Position numbers and translations under genes: made by a program | Notes under the pieces: model-generated | Seen by the model: only the letters and a program-made list of their open reading frames with translations | Told to the model about the DNA's origin: nothing | The model's database searches: none | Source of the DNA: Histoplasma ohiense | Taxonomy: Eukaryota > Ascomycota > Eurotiomycetes > Onygenales > Ajellomycetaceae | Assembly (NCBI GenBank): GCA_017607445.1 | Contig: JAEVHH010000004.1 | Location: 744,001-808,000, forward strand | Direction: 5' to 3' | Length of the DNA stretch: 64,000 nucleotides | Part shown: piece after piece, positions 44,239-56,633 of the stretch | Layout: each line of letters opens with the position of its first letter | How positions within the stretch are numbered: the first letter of the stretch is position 1

Positions 44239-46058
44239 ACAATGTCCATCATATCGTTATCTTTGCATTTGCAAACGGTAAGACAATCTTCCCCAGACAG
44301 CGATGGAGGTATATTTCCGTGAGTTTGTGTTGCTAGAAGGAAGGATTGTACGTAGTGCATCGGGTCGCACGTCAGTCGCCAATGCGACCTGCTTTCCAAG
44401 ATAATTGTGGCGACAGGGGCGCACAAGAGATCAGACAGCAAGCGATACGAATTTGGACTGGAATTTGGACTGAACGACAACGACTGAATGCGGTGGCGGG
44501 AAGAAAGCAGGAAGTCTGCCAGAGACAGGTCGCAGCGCGGGGGAATCGCCAATTGGGAAGGACGAAAAAGAAATCTCTGGCTGGCTGGAGGATCGGCCAG
44601 GCCCCTGTGAAGTTGTGATAGGGCTCAATGAGCTCCGACGGGTCGAACAGAGTGCAAAGAGAGCTCTGGTGGATGGCGATTGAGCTTGTTGGCGTGGATC
44701 CTAACTTGGCGATTGGGCAGGCGAGTGGCGGACAGCGACGATCTGAACTATGGACAAAAGGAAAAGGCAGGAAAAAGAAAATACCAACACACAGCACCAA
44801 CACCAACACCAGGCTCCAACTCTGGCTCACGGCGGGTTATTATTGATAGATCGAGGATGAGAAGAATTTCCCTCGTCAAATTTCACAAAAAGCACACACA
44901 CCCAACCCTGGCGCAAATGTGGAAACGGGTCGCGATCAGGGGTCCGTGTCGCCGAATGAGAGAACGTCGAAGCGCGAACCGACAGGGCTTGGTGGGACGG
45001 CGTGGAGTGCAATTTAACTCCTTAATCAAACTCGATAGTAACTAACTGACGAGCTAACAGACTAACTAGTTGGCTAACTAGCTGGCGGGATTATGCAATG
45101 AAGAAATAACTGGTTCACGAATTGAAGATGGAGCTCTTGAAACAAGTTCTGTGAGAATGGGCAGACGAACCATCGCAGAATTACTTCTACTTATATACTT
45201 CCAGCAACGCACACCGGATGGAGGTTACGGTCAAATGCTAAAATAAGGGCCAATTTCCACTGAAAATAGATCCAACCATGTCAAAAACTGCCGGGTTGAG
45301 ACATCAGTCTGACAGCGGAAGGGCCTGACATCAGAAACCCCAGAGCCCCGTCACAGTAGATAGATTAAACATTAAACAGGGAATTTATTCAAGAAAAGGT
45401 CGCGCATTCCGACTACCCCGCTGCTGGTCGGGGCTCTGGGGAGCTTGGTTTCCCTCATTTCCAAGGCTGAACCTGGTTGCATATATCCTGTTTTCTCTCC
45501 CAACGTCCTGAAGATTTCCCCTCACGTCAACAATAGGTCATACAAATGCGCGCCCGGACCTCTTAAAACTATTCTTATGCTCTTAGATACACAAGGGGTT
45601 CAACTATCAGCTCTCATTTTCGCCATGTTCCCTGCCAGAGCAGACCCTGAACATCTGAAACACCCGTTGCCGTCGTAAGAAAACACATCTATTGCTGGAA
45701 CTGACGTCAGATAAATGTGATAACTAGTTATATTTTCATATTTTTCCCTTTTTGAAATCTCGCCGCCTACTTGCTGAGTTTACTCACAGGCGGCAGGAAA
45801 TTCAGAAAACCAGAATCAGCATCAGCCCGCCACCTCACTCAAAACTTGAGATCTCGCCTGCTCGATTTGAACATGCATCGCCCTAGTGGCGGAATGCATG
45901 CAGTTCTTTCCGCCTGATAAATATGTCGGTCAGCACTGCAATCTTATATACGGAGTATGGTCATAAGGTGCCAGAGGAGGGATAAACGATAAACCAAACA
46001 AAAATGATAAAAATGAATAAATAAAATAAACCACAAGAAAAATACTGCAGTGGCCAAC
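44239..46058. other. Promoter region of the RA-PH gene and spacer
   Basis: No gene is supported. The 152-codon minus-strand frame at 44372-44830 starts with a signal-like hydrophobic run but sits in the probable 5' leader and matches nothing. One copy of the 9-mer TACGGAGTA is at 45949-45957. Confidence 0.45.
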
Positions 46059-47455
46059 TTACCACCATGCAACAAAAGACTGCGTCTGAACGTCAATCCC
46101 AATTCGTCGCAACTCTTCCGTCGACAAGTGCGTATCGTACGGCCTCTGCACCTCACCCGGCTTCGGCCCATCCTTCAAAGGCATCATGCCAGGCAACGAC
46201 AGCCCCAAGATCTCCGCCAGTGTCTGACAAATTTGATACTTGGTCATGGCATCCTCGGATGAAAACTGTAGAATCATCGGCAGAGTCTTGAAGGAGAAGC
46301 CACCATCGTCTTCGCGATCCGCTGCCGCTCCTAAAAAAAGAGACAGGTACCTGGCAGCGACGTCGCGGCAAACCCGCCCCACATCCGCCGTGTGCGTCGG
46401 ATATCTAATCGCCCAGTCGTCCATCTGAACCCCGGCGTTTGCATCCTGCGCCTTCCACACCGCGTCCACAAGCGTGTTGATGGCACTCTCGCTGTTCTGC
46501 AGCGCGGGCCCGTAGAGGACCGGGACGCGTAAAACTACCCCCAGCCCGCACCCACGTGTCTCCTCTAGCACGGCGACCTCGCCGTCCCGCTTCGTCTCGC
46601 CGTAGATATTTGGTGGCTCTGTTTTGGCGGAGGCTTCATAGGGAGCTTCGCCCGGGCGCCCGGGGAATACATAATCTGTCGAGATGTAGATGAGCAGGAT
46701 GGATCTGGACGAGGTGGCCCGTGCCAGGGATCTGGTGGCAGCGACGTTTATTTTTCGTGCTGCATCTGGGTTTTGGTCGCATTTGTCGGGGAAGCGGTTG
46801 GCGGCGCCTTCATATAGGATCGGAAAAAAAATTTTTTTTGATGGTTAGCGAACTTGATTCTGTCCCGATTAATCATGTCGGAGGAAGATAACATAGAGTA
46901 CATCATCATCATCATCATCATGATGCACTCTGGGGAATTAAAAAATATGAAAGAAACTCTTCTGGAAGTTCACACCACCCATTTATACAGAGTACTATCC
47001 CAGAAAATGGGCAATGAAGGACCAAAAGAGACGTAGAAAACGATGAAACTCACAATGCACAACGACATTGGGTCTTAGATAACCATCCATCCCATGATCC
47101 TCATCAGCAATCAGCATATCACAAACGTCGCAATATCAAAACATCAACTCCGTTCACCAACCTCTTCCCCCCCGCGGCGTCAACCCCTCACTCCAGTCCG
47201 GTTATCATCACACCTATTACTCCGTACAAAACGACAAAAGATTAGAACTTACTTAGTCCGGTCCAGCAGCGCTACAATCTCACCTTCATCCAACAGGTCT
47301 GCCTTGACGATTTCCGAATCCATGTCTGTCCGCGTCCCCGCTCTGGAGAAGCCTTGCCCAAACACATTCCAATTTGTGCTGTCCCGCTCGAAGGCATTGA
47401 GGACCTGGCGCCCGAGAAGACCCGTGGCGCCTGTGATAAGGGCGGTTTGTTGCAT
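46059..47455 (-). CDS. RmlD/MAT2B-like NAD(P)-dependent sugar-nucleotide reductase homologue (3 exons)
   Basis: The product is an extended short-chain dehydrogenase resembling dTDP-4-dehydrorhamnose reductase and the regulatory beta subunit of methionine adenosyltransferase (MAT2B). Minus-strand exons are 47455-47253, 47073-47054 (20 bp) and 46807-46059, giving 323 aa. Introns start GTAAGT and GTGAGT. The nucleotide loop is ITGATGLLGRQVLNAF near the N-terminus. The microexon encodes PNVVVH, which joins the family motif VVVHCAANRFPDKCDQNPD. Further on are LIYISTDYVFPG and YGETKRDGE, whose Tyr and Lys match the catalytic Y-x-x-x-K. Fungi lack dTDP-rhamnose synthesis in most lineages, so a MAT2B-like role is plausible but unproven. 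The start is the first ATG directly before the Rossmann fold. Confidence 0.88.
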
Positions 47456-48019
47456 TTTTATTATTTTTTTTTAATTTTTTAATTTTTATTTTTATTTGTT
47501 GGTGTATGCCCTTGTGCTGAGCGATGTTGACGGACGTCGGTGGAATATTTATGGTGGGGTGGGGGTTGGCTTGGGAAGTAAATATCACATTCTCAGATAT
47601 TGCCACTTCCCAACGCAGTTGTAGGGAGAAGGATGCCTCAGCATTGAGAATGTCTGTCCATATTGGGCAGCTGACGTACAAGATAAAAGGCTATTGATGT
47701 AAGTAAGTAAACATGCAAGTGATGAGAATGCTCCTGAAGTGACCAGTTCACACAAGCTGATATCGAGCACAACTTTGTAGGGCCTTCGAAGAATTTCAAT
47801 TCATGTCATATACGTACGCTAAACAAAGAAATATTAATTAAAATGAAATTTAAAAAAAAAAAAAAAAAAAAAAAACAAATAATATTGCCATGCGACGCCG
47901 AATAACGAAATGATGAGTAGCAAATATGTTCTCCACAGGATGCACCTCACGCCACGCAGCAAGGTAAAAAGGACCGAGATCTATGGTATACGTTCTATAT
48001 ATTCTTCGTGACACATTCC
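47456..48019. other. Short intergenic stretch
   Basis: This is the promoter of the MAT2B-like gene and the 3' flank of the short-chain dehydrogenase gene. It contains an A24-type run at about 47851-47874. No gene is seen. Confidence 0.5.
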
Positions 48020-49310
48020 TCACAGTTTGAACCCCTGCCCCACAAACCTTTCTGTTAACTTCCACAGCTTCTCTGCGCTCTCTTCATTAACAGAATACGC
48101 GGCCGGGGCGGAGATTTGGCAATCCATCAAGAAAGAGCCGGAATGAGCTATGCAGACAGAATTATCAGCGTCTGGGGTTTTTCTTTTTCCAGGTCTTTTG
48201 AGAAAAAAAAAAAAAGAAGAAAACAAGAAAGAAAGATAGATCAGTCAATCCCTGAGGACAAGGAACAATAGCGTACCTTGTAGCGCAGGATCAAACGCCG
48301 CAACCACCGACGTCGCAGCTCCCTCGTCCTGAGTTTTCCAGTTTGGCACAAGATCTTTCATCGCGCCCATCAATTCTGCAGGCATATATCGTCCCAGTTC
48401 CGTGAGGACCACTGCCCAACGGTTAGCACCTGCTCATATATCCAAAGGTCCTGAAACAGGATTGGAAAAAATACCTCCTGGGTGAAGCGTGAGAGAAGTG
48501 ATCCCCTCGCTAGCGAGATGCTTCGCGAGATACGTCGTGAAGAGCAAATTCGCTGTTTTCGACTGTCCATACGCGACCATGGAGTCGTAAGACTTATAAG
48601 GCTCCAATGAATACCCATAGCCCTGCAGCCATGGTTCAACGCCCACCTCATCCGCCGCGACGGAATGGCCGTCGAAGTTATAGTCCTGGAACCGGAACGG
48701 AGAGAACTGGTAGCCCAGCGAAGTCACATTGATGATACGGGTGTAGCCAGGGCGCTGCGCGGCGGCCCGCCGGATCTTGTCCATGAGCAGGTTTGTGAGG
48801 AGGAAATGGCCGATGTGGTTCGTGGCTAGGTGCATCTCGAAGCCGTTCTCGCTGAGCTCGCGCTCCGGCAGAGCCATGATACCCGCATTGTTGAGGACAA
48901 CGTCGATGGAGTCAACCTCGCCCTTGATTTTGGCGGCGGCTTCGCGGACGGAGCGCAGAGAAGCCAGGTCCACTGCTACTTCTGTTACGGGTACCTTCGG
49001 GAAGCTGATGTCCAGGTCTTTGACTACCTCGTCGAGCTTCTCCTGCGATCTTCCTGTTATTATGATGCGAGCGGGCCGATATTGGGCAATTGCCGTGACA
49101 AAGGCGCCCCCGAGGCCTTTGGGGTTGACTCCGGTTACGAGGACTTATGTGTAAGGAAAAGGAATCATCAGCTTCTGTGGAACTGCCTCAATGCAGGTGG
49201 TTTAGTCGCATGGAGTGGTATGTACCTGTCAATCCTTTAATCTGGCCAGCGAACACCTTGGCCGCCTCTGTGGCTGTGGTTTTCGCACCGAATTCCGCGT
49301 GAGTTGCCAT
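48020..49310 (-). CDS. Short-chain dehydrogenase/reductase, retinol-dehydrogenase/WWOX-like (4 exons)
   Basis: The product is a classical NAD(P)-dependent SDR oxidoreductase of unknown substrate. Minus-strand exons are 49310-49226, 49143-48475, 48411-48277 and 48147-48020, giving 338 aa. Donors are GTACAT, GTATTT and GTACGC. The cofactor loop is VLVTGVNPKGLGGAFV. NNAG appears in VVLNNAGIMALPE, the catalytic Ser region is IINVTSLGYQ, and the active-site YGQSK is in MVAYGQSKTANLLF. After that come TLHPGVVLTEL and the C-terminal GSFLMDCQIS typical of this fungal subfamily. Exon 4 was placed by phase and by homology at HSGSFLMDC, using the acceptor at 48148. Another in-frame TTTCAG lies inside intron 2, so alternative splicing is possible. 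The family is certain; the 3' splicing is good but untested. Confidence 0.87.
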
Positions 49311-51426
49311 GGTTTGTTGCTTTTAATTCTTCTTTTTTCTATGGAGGTAGTGTCTCTGTAGGTAGGTGATGAGTATTTTGCGTATGGATATAGTTGTTTT
49401 TTTGGATATCCTTCTCCATCATGTTCTTTCGACCTTACATATATATATATACATATCTACATATATACATGTGGACAGATCTATGAATCACATCTCGCCC
49501 GTTCCCAATTCAAGAACACGCTTGCGTTGATGTCGATATCGATAAGGCCGTATCGATTTATCTCCACCCAACTCCATGGACTTCGGCGAGCTACCAAGAT
49601 GTCATCGGGAGCTCATGGCTAGCTACTCCACGGCAAACTCAAATATCCACGGAGTTTTCGAGATCGCTGCGGCGGAGAAATTCCTCGGCTCGCCGCATCT
49701 TATTCGCTGTTTCGGGTGTGCCCAAGCGCTTCCCTGTCCTTGCCTGCATCTGCGGGAGCTTGGCATGCAAACCTCAGCAGATTCCCGATCTGGATCCATT
49801 CTGCGCTCGTCCGCTTCATGGTTGCCGATGTGCTTCATCGCAGCGAGCCTTGTTCTGTCTTGCCATGAACCTCTGTTACAAGCGCATTTCTTCGGCCTTC
49901 CGATCCATTCGGTTGCACCGTGATCGTCGTTCTTATTGTTGCAGGCGGCAGCATTCGAGACGGCCATTTTTCGTTCGTTTCACGCAGTGGGTTGTTGGTT
50001 TATTTCGTAATCTTCAGTTGAGTTGAGCTGTAGTTAACTAACTAATCCTGGTTTTCCCCATGGGTAATGCTTGCTGGTGGTGCAGACGTCAAGACCATTC
50101 TGACATAAACCTGAAACCATTCCCAACAGTCAACTTTGGGCGTGCCTTTCAACCAACTAATAACCACGTCTGGCGGGTGTAGCCACTTTAGGCCATATTC
50201 CCGAGAGCCTTTCGTTAACTCGGGTCTTCAAGCAAAAAACGACTTTTAGTTGGGGTTAGTCGGGGAATTCGAGATGGCATTAACCTTCTGTAGCCCCAAG
50301 TCAAGCTTTGATTTTTGAAGTTAATTGTGCGAGTGCAACATCGTTTTCTTTTTTCTTTTTCTTTTCTTCCATTTTGGAGAAATTTCCACGGAGATCTGGA
50401 ACAGCAAACTTTGCGCTAGAAATCTATAGAAGATTTGTCAGCTCACACGCCTAGAGAGGGGCAAAGTGAGAGCACGGCATCTAAATCACGATGATCGAGC
50501 TAACAACCAACCGAAGGGGAAGGGGAGATAACGCCAGAGTAAACTATCCGCAGAAGGCTAAACTGAGCCACTTGCATCATCCTCTCACTACCCCTCGATT
50601 TAGTGACGCACAAGAGCGCCGAGAATGAAACGGTGCGAAGGGGGTGGAAATGGTGCAGTTGATTACTGATGATGTTAAAGAGTGGGTTGAGGACACTTGA
50701 CTCGGTCACCGAGGTGGCTTCGTACGTAACTCTTGCTAAGGACGCATCCGTTTGCTGGTCCCACATAAAAAAATTCATCAGATACTACGGAGTACGAAAG
50801 CTCGTATATATATATATATAGTTATTTCCGAGGCCCAAATTATTGTCAAATATCTCCCTCCAAATCTGAAATATGGAATACAACCTAGATCGAGGGGTGG
50901 GATGATACGAGGTCACATCCATTCCGCGCTGTCTACGGAGTATGGAAAGAAGAATGGGAGTGAAAGCTCGACCTTTGGAACAAGGTAAGTTTTTTCTTTG
51001 CTTTTCGTTTTTTATTTTTATTTTTATTTTATTTTATTTTATTTTTTTTTAAAAAAAAGTAAATTATACAATCAATTACAGACGGCAAAATGATGACAGT
51101 ATCTAAAAACGGGAACCTGTTTTCCGTAACCACCCCGTACCCATCCCATAAAATGAGACACAGGACTCCATCTCAGGCAAGAGACAAAGCCTTCCAAAAA
51201 CCGACGCCCAAATAAATTTAGATCCCACATTCCCAGAAAAGAGAAACAAAAGAAAAAAGGGAAAGGAAAATCACACCAAGAACCAGACAGAAGGTACAAG
51301 AGGATCGCTCGCTGAATCGCGGAACAAAAGCAGCCATGGTCAAGTCCAAAGATGGGAGCAGCGTCTTTGAAGATTCGGAAAACCGTGTAGACAGGAAGAC
51401 AATGCATTCACGATTAATCGCCGAAG
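49311..51426. other. Intergenic DNA, SDR to Trk transporter
   Basis: No gene is supported. Frames at 49576-49923 (+) and 49623-49967 (-) overlap on opposite strands and match nothing. Two TACGGAGTA 9-mers are at 50786-50794 and 50934-50942, a short (TA)n at about 50805-50820, and T/A runs at about 51007-51057. Confidence 0.5.
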
Positions 51427-54077
51427 CTAAACACCCTCCTGATGTGGGCGTAAAGGAGGCCTAGTATTTGCGGCTCCGATTTGAGAAGAAGTTGACTCTA
51501 GCCGGGAACCAAGCCACCCGCCTCGCTGATACGCACTTGATGATCGTGTCTCCTTGAGGGGCACGCGTGGCATTGACTGCTGCCGTGTGGCTACGGAAAA
51601 GGTGCTCATATTGGATCCACGACGTCTCAACCGTTTGTTGGCGTCCATTGATTCCTTCCGGTTGAGGGATTCGGACGGTAGCAGAATAGCACGATCGAGT
51701 TCGTATGGCAAACCACGATGGCGGCCACGGATTTCCATGGCGATGATAATGAGTTTCGATAAGGGCCTGAAGTGCCCGCAGAGCGCGGTGTTGGAGTTCG
51801 GGAGCCCAAGTGACAGGCCCACGGTTCCGTAGGCAGAGACGATCTCGAACATGACCGCGAACATGGAGAAAGAATTTTCGCCCTTTTGGTCAAGCCTGTT
51901 GACTTCGATGATGGAGATGAGGAACCACCCAAGGAAAATATACCATAAATCGAAGCTTAGTTGTTTTCGTAGATGGGCCCCGATATAGCTGACATTCTTC
52001 GAGCCCAGCGTTTCATCTTCATCGTCATCAGGGTAGGAATATATCCCCAAACTGCCCTCCTCGTAAACGTTTGTCCGACGGATCGAAATGGCAACAGGGA
52101 ACACGGAAATATACATCATAATCAAAAAGAATACCTGAACAGCAGGATGAATATTTGCCAGATTGACGACCGCTAAACCAGCCGTCCGCGTCGATGCTGC
52201 TTGGAAAAAACCATCCACAAAGCGTATCCCAGTCGGAATCCTATTGAATTCCGGGTTATTCAACTAAGAGGAAGTTAGCAGGTGGCTAGCAGGTGGCAAG
52301 GAAAGACGCGCTCATGGACAAGGGCACCTACATCTAAAATAATGAAGAAGATCAGTTGTAGACCATTAAGAACAACAAGAACTCCAAATAGCCACCACGT
52401 AGCCGCGCCAGGAAACATAAGGGTAAAACATCTTCGTGGGTGGTCTAGCAAGAACCGCAATTCTTCCCACACAGGGCTGCCGAAGGGAACGAGGTGAGAA
52501 AGCATCCAAATCGTAAATCGCAGCATGCAAGGAAATGCGGTATTCCCGACGAGAATAAGGAAACTCAGCAAAAGAAGTGGAAATATTGCATCGTAGAACG
52601 ACATCATCGAGTCTGGGGTGAGAGTGAATCCTTGATCGTTGAAGGCGGAAGCAGAGGTGAAAACAGCCCACCACGGACGGCCTAACCCTGCTTCTTTGAC
52701 AATGTTACCGAATCTTTCTGTTTTCAGAATCCACGGCACCAAGGATACAATGCCTAATAGATGGAAGAAGAAGAAATAGCAAATCAGCACCACCACTAGT
52801 AATTTCAAGGCTCTGTATTCAATACCCCCTAGCTCGTTCCTCTGAGCCTCTGTAAGGTCGACAAACGCAGAATTTCGGCCGATTGTCGGCTGCCAACTAA
52901 GATAGGGGCTTGAACCAATGTCGGGACCCTGAGACGTAGAACGAAAAATACCCGAAAATGTTCTACTTCTCGTCCTTTCTGGCGGAATGAAATCTGCATC
53001 CGGTTCCGAGGGACGATAGGTTGACCTTCGGCGAGGATTAATTCTCGAACGCATCCGGGCAGCATTAGGCTCATCGATGGTGATATGGTGTTCCTGGAGC
53101 GGCTGTGTACAAGGCGGGGTGGCGGGCCACTCCGACCGTGATGTCTGTACTTGTGTCAGATCTCCGCCGTCTGCATCGTCATCAACTGTTTGTGGGACTC
53201 CGCCTCTATCGTACTCTCGAGGGCTCGGAATACGTAGTGCGCATGTCTGCCTCCGTTGATGTGCTAGGAACGCAATATGATGCTCCGGACTCAAATATTT
53301 AGACGCTCCGAGCTCAACACCTTTATCACCTTTGTCAGATATGGGAGGCTCCATCGCATCCGCCGCATCACCTCGGTTTTCTCCTCTAGCTTGATCCTCC
53401 CCCTGAGGAGAACTGGGCTCGCCACCAGGACTTGATTTGGGTGACCTGTCGCTCTCAGACGTGGAAGCCGCATCTGTCTTCTTCTCAATATCATGAGCCG
53501 CTGGACAACCCTGAGCCCGTCCAGTACCACTATCCCTCAAAAGCACTATCTCCTTTCCACGGACCCCTATATTTCCTCGATCTCGGTTGTGGCCAGTTTC
53601 CCGCCGATCTCCGGTCAAAGCCTCGCGCGTCAGAGTCCTTTGTCTTGATTTAATGCGTCTTAAGGCTTTGGCCTCATGGACGACATGTTGAAATCGCCTT
53701 TCAAACCAAAAAAGGCGGATGAAAACGACGAATGCATTAATGAAGATCGGATTGGTGATCATGGAAAGGAACCATAACCCAACCTGCTGGTAGGTCAATA
53801 GAAGATTGGTGTCGATGGGGTTGAGACCGCTCTGGGTAGTAGCACCGGTAGCGAACAGTAGCGCATCAATGTATGTCACGTTCCCAGGCGCGTAGAGGAT
53901 GACAGAGGCAACGAGGGAACAGGTGATGATATAGCCATAATGGAGAGATAAAAAATTAATCCGTATGGTAGAAAGAACCGGAACTCGAGTCCCGATTGAA
54001 TCGAGGGTCTTTATAAAGGCTTCCAGTGAGCTCCAGTAAGCCCGCCTTACTTTCAAAACACCAGACCGGAGTGCCAT
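51427..54077 (-). CDS. TRK1: Trk-family high-affinity potassium transporter (2 exons)
   Basis: The product is a plasma-membrane K+ uptake protein of the TrkH/HKT/Trk superfamily with four M-P-M repeats. Exons are 54077-52332 and 52263-51427; the intron starts GTAGGT and ends TAG, phase 0, giving 860 aa. The first pore region reads LLFATGATTQSGLNPID. A long hydrophilic Ser/Arg/Asp-rich cytoplasmic loop follows (about residues 150-400), as in yeast Trk1. Later pore segments are FTSASAFNDQGFTLTPDS, AASTRTAGLAVVNLANIHP and FEIVSAYGTVGLSLGLPN. Each has the glycine expected in the selectivity filter. The C-terminus is basic and Ser-rich. The start precedes the first membrane helix by about 35 residues. 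TRK1 versus TRK2 cannot be told apart from this sequence. Confidence 0.93.
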
Positions 54078-56310
54078 GACGCTTTAAAATAACACCCACC
54101 AGGGGGGAGGAGGGGGTGGGGGGTTGAGATCGAACGGCTGAGATCGAATACCGTTTGGAGGTATATATCTGTATCCCGGGATTTGGGACAAGCCAAAACT
54201 GGAATCCGCAGGACAGCCAACAGGGAGCAGCAGTTGGAAGGGCGACCTAGAAGGCAAGTCTATGCTCATCCCTCAAGATGCCGTTAATGGAGAGCTTGTT
54301 CGCGACGGAGCAAGCGCAGAAAGGCTAGAAGATACAAAAAAAGACATGACGAAAGCTGTATATCGTGTACGCAAAGAGGCCAGCAAGACACCAGGAGGTC
54401 GATAGAGAAGAATTGACGGCTGGACATACGGAGGCTATGGAGGTTCTCAAGACGAAAGAGCCACGATGCGGAATTGGAGTGGTTGACACACATTGAAGCG
54501 GGTGGCCATCACCGCTGTCCAGAGCGAGCAGCGCCGCGTGGCGAGATCTTCGTGGAAATAAGCTTCACCCAGACTCATTCCATCCAAGTGGCAGTGGCGA
54601 GCCGCCCGAGAATGGCATATTGTGCTCATTATGGCGATACATCGTCAACCTCGAGGCATATTTAGGGTTCTGCAGGCGCATGGTTTTCCTCGTGGAATTT
54701 TGCGATCCTGATATTGCAATCCATAGCCAACTGTGATAATAGTATTACCGGCCTAGCGCCAGGGGAACGGCTGCTGGAGCCCATCGCAGACTAACTCGGT
54801 TGACAGTGTTGAAAAGGTGATATGATCTCAAGTCAAGCATAAGTTGGTGGTGAACTTGCAGCTTGTCGCTCGCCCAGAACTAAACCCGCTGGAGTGATTC
54901 TCAACCATCTGATTGGAGGCTATTCCTCATGACGTGCATGGAACTGTCCCATTAGTACAGATTTGTATAAGATCGCTTGATGAGGTCCTTTATCTCAGAC
55001 CTCGTTTTAAACAGCGCCTGGGAGAAAGCATTTTCAAGGCAGAGAATCAGATGTCTACAGCACCTTTTTTTTTCTTTTTTCTTTTTTTTTTTTTTTTGAA
55101 ACATTCACGATAAGATATGTTATTCTCAACCACCTAGCTAGAGAGAGCTCTGACCTTGTTTCAAACAATCAGAAAATAATACGGAACTAGTAGTACCTCT
55201 GAATCCCACCAGTTAATTTGTCAAGGCATCACTTATATACGATGGGTTTCCGTCGATGCGGCACTGGAGAACTAGCGAAAATTGTTACTTCCAGTGGAGC
55301 CCCGTAGACTGGTGGCCTGCATGTCAATTAAATGAGAGAAAAGAGAAAGGTTATTTTCATTTTTAGAGGCAGTGTGTTGACAACAATCTTCTGAAGATTT
55401 CCTCTCGGGGGAAATTTGGAGGAGACAATGAAGCACAAAAACAGGGGAGACTAAAGGCTCACTATTGAAATATGTATTAAAAGAAAACATAGCAAGATAT
55501 ATATATATATATATATATATTTTCCAAGAATTATATTGTTACATATCTCGGTTTCTGTTGAGATATAGTTATAGTGCTTTTTCAAGTTAGGAAAAGTTCT
55601 AATATTTCTACCCTTAATTTAGTATATGAAGATCTTTATTTCTTTCTTATTGATATCTGCTGTATGCTGCACTCAGGCTAAAGATATAAGTTATGTTGTG
55701 GTCATCCCTCCATGGTACAGGTTACTTGGGATTTCCATAATGTTATGTATGGCCGCGCACTCTTTTCAATGCTACTTGGAAACATCCCCTCATCAGCAAG
55801 AATAGTAACGACGTAATCCCAGTGTGATTATATATATTTATCTAGGTACGTCGGGGTGATATTGCTGGCAGTCGCGCATGTTATGCAACCGGTTGCAAAT
55901 TCCATGGCTCTTGCCTCGAAGAAAAAAGACAAAGAAGCACCGCACGATCAAAAAGCGAAAACAGAAATGAAAAATTACGTAAACAGAAAAGCGTAAGCTG
56001 TGAAATATAGCCAAAGGAAAAAGGAAAAAAAAAAAGGTGTATCCAGTATCCCTTTGAACAAGCAGAGTCCTTCCCAGTCGCAATTCATATGCAAGTTGTC
56101 TCTCTATTCGTTATCAACGCTTCGGTTTGGTGGTTTGTTTCATGTTTCATGTTTCGTTTTCCATTTCCAAGCCCTCGAGGCCTCCATTACATCATCGAGT
56201 TAACTGAACAAAAACAAAACCAAATCAAAAACAAATGGCACCGAAATCCACGGTTCGGACACACAACAGAACGATCTCGGGTTCCGTCTCGCGCTGCGAG
56301 CCGAGTTTGC
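54078..56310. other. Intergenic DNA downstream of the knottin-like gene and upstream of Trk
   Basis: The first 60 bases hold a G-rich block (54100-54123) in the Trk leader. The rest becomes AT-rich, with T runs at about 55065-55097 and a (TA)n tract at about 55496-55522. No gene is supported on either strand. Confidence 0.5.
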
Positions 56311-56633
56311 TCAGGGGTCGTCACAGTCGTCAACGGGTGCACACTTGCCGATCCCCTCCTACATATAGTTACGATCAAGTTTCATCAGCGATTAGCGAGT
56401 GGTTTTCTTCTCCGAGATTTCGTACAAAGGAATTATCAAGGGGGAAAAGAGAATAATTTCGCCCAAACAGCACTTACGAAATAGTAGTTTTTGCACGTAA
56501 GTCCCGGACAACAGTCGATATAATAGCCACAGGGAGCACCTTCGGGAGGGCATCGGGCGCTTAGCGTCTCTGACGTGGGCCGGCCCATGACGCTGACAGC
56601 GACAGCGATGAGTAGGGCGATAGAGGTCTTCAT
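56311..56633 (-). CDS. Small secreted knottin-like cysteine-rich peptide (2 exons)
   Basis: Minus-strand exon 1 is 56633-56478 and exon 2 is 56358-56311, 67 codons including no internal stop, followed by TGA. The intron starts GTAAGT and ends TAG, phase 0. Residues 1-17 (MKTSIALLIAVAVSVMG) form a clear signal peptide, and a short pro-like segment ends in Arg27. The mature part has seven Cys at 28, 35, 41, 42, 47, 58 and 64. The first six are spaced C-x6-C-x5-C-C-x4-C-x10-C, the inhibitor-cystine-knot arrangement; the last two come from exon 2. A TATATAAG box lies about 120 bp upstream (about 56753-56760, minus strand). Knottins are used as antimicrobial, protease-inhibiting, toxic or effector peptides. 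Nothing here tells which, and I assign no function. Fit of exon 2 in frame and spacing supports the model. Confidence 0.78.

Noticed and set aside
44372..44830. 152-codon minus-strand frame with a signal-like start
   Set aside because: It lies in the probable leader of the RA-PH gene, overlaps unrelated plus-strand frames and has no family match; the hydrophobic start alone is not enough.
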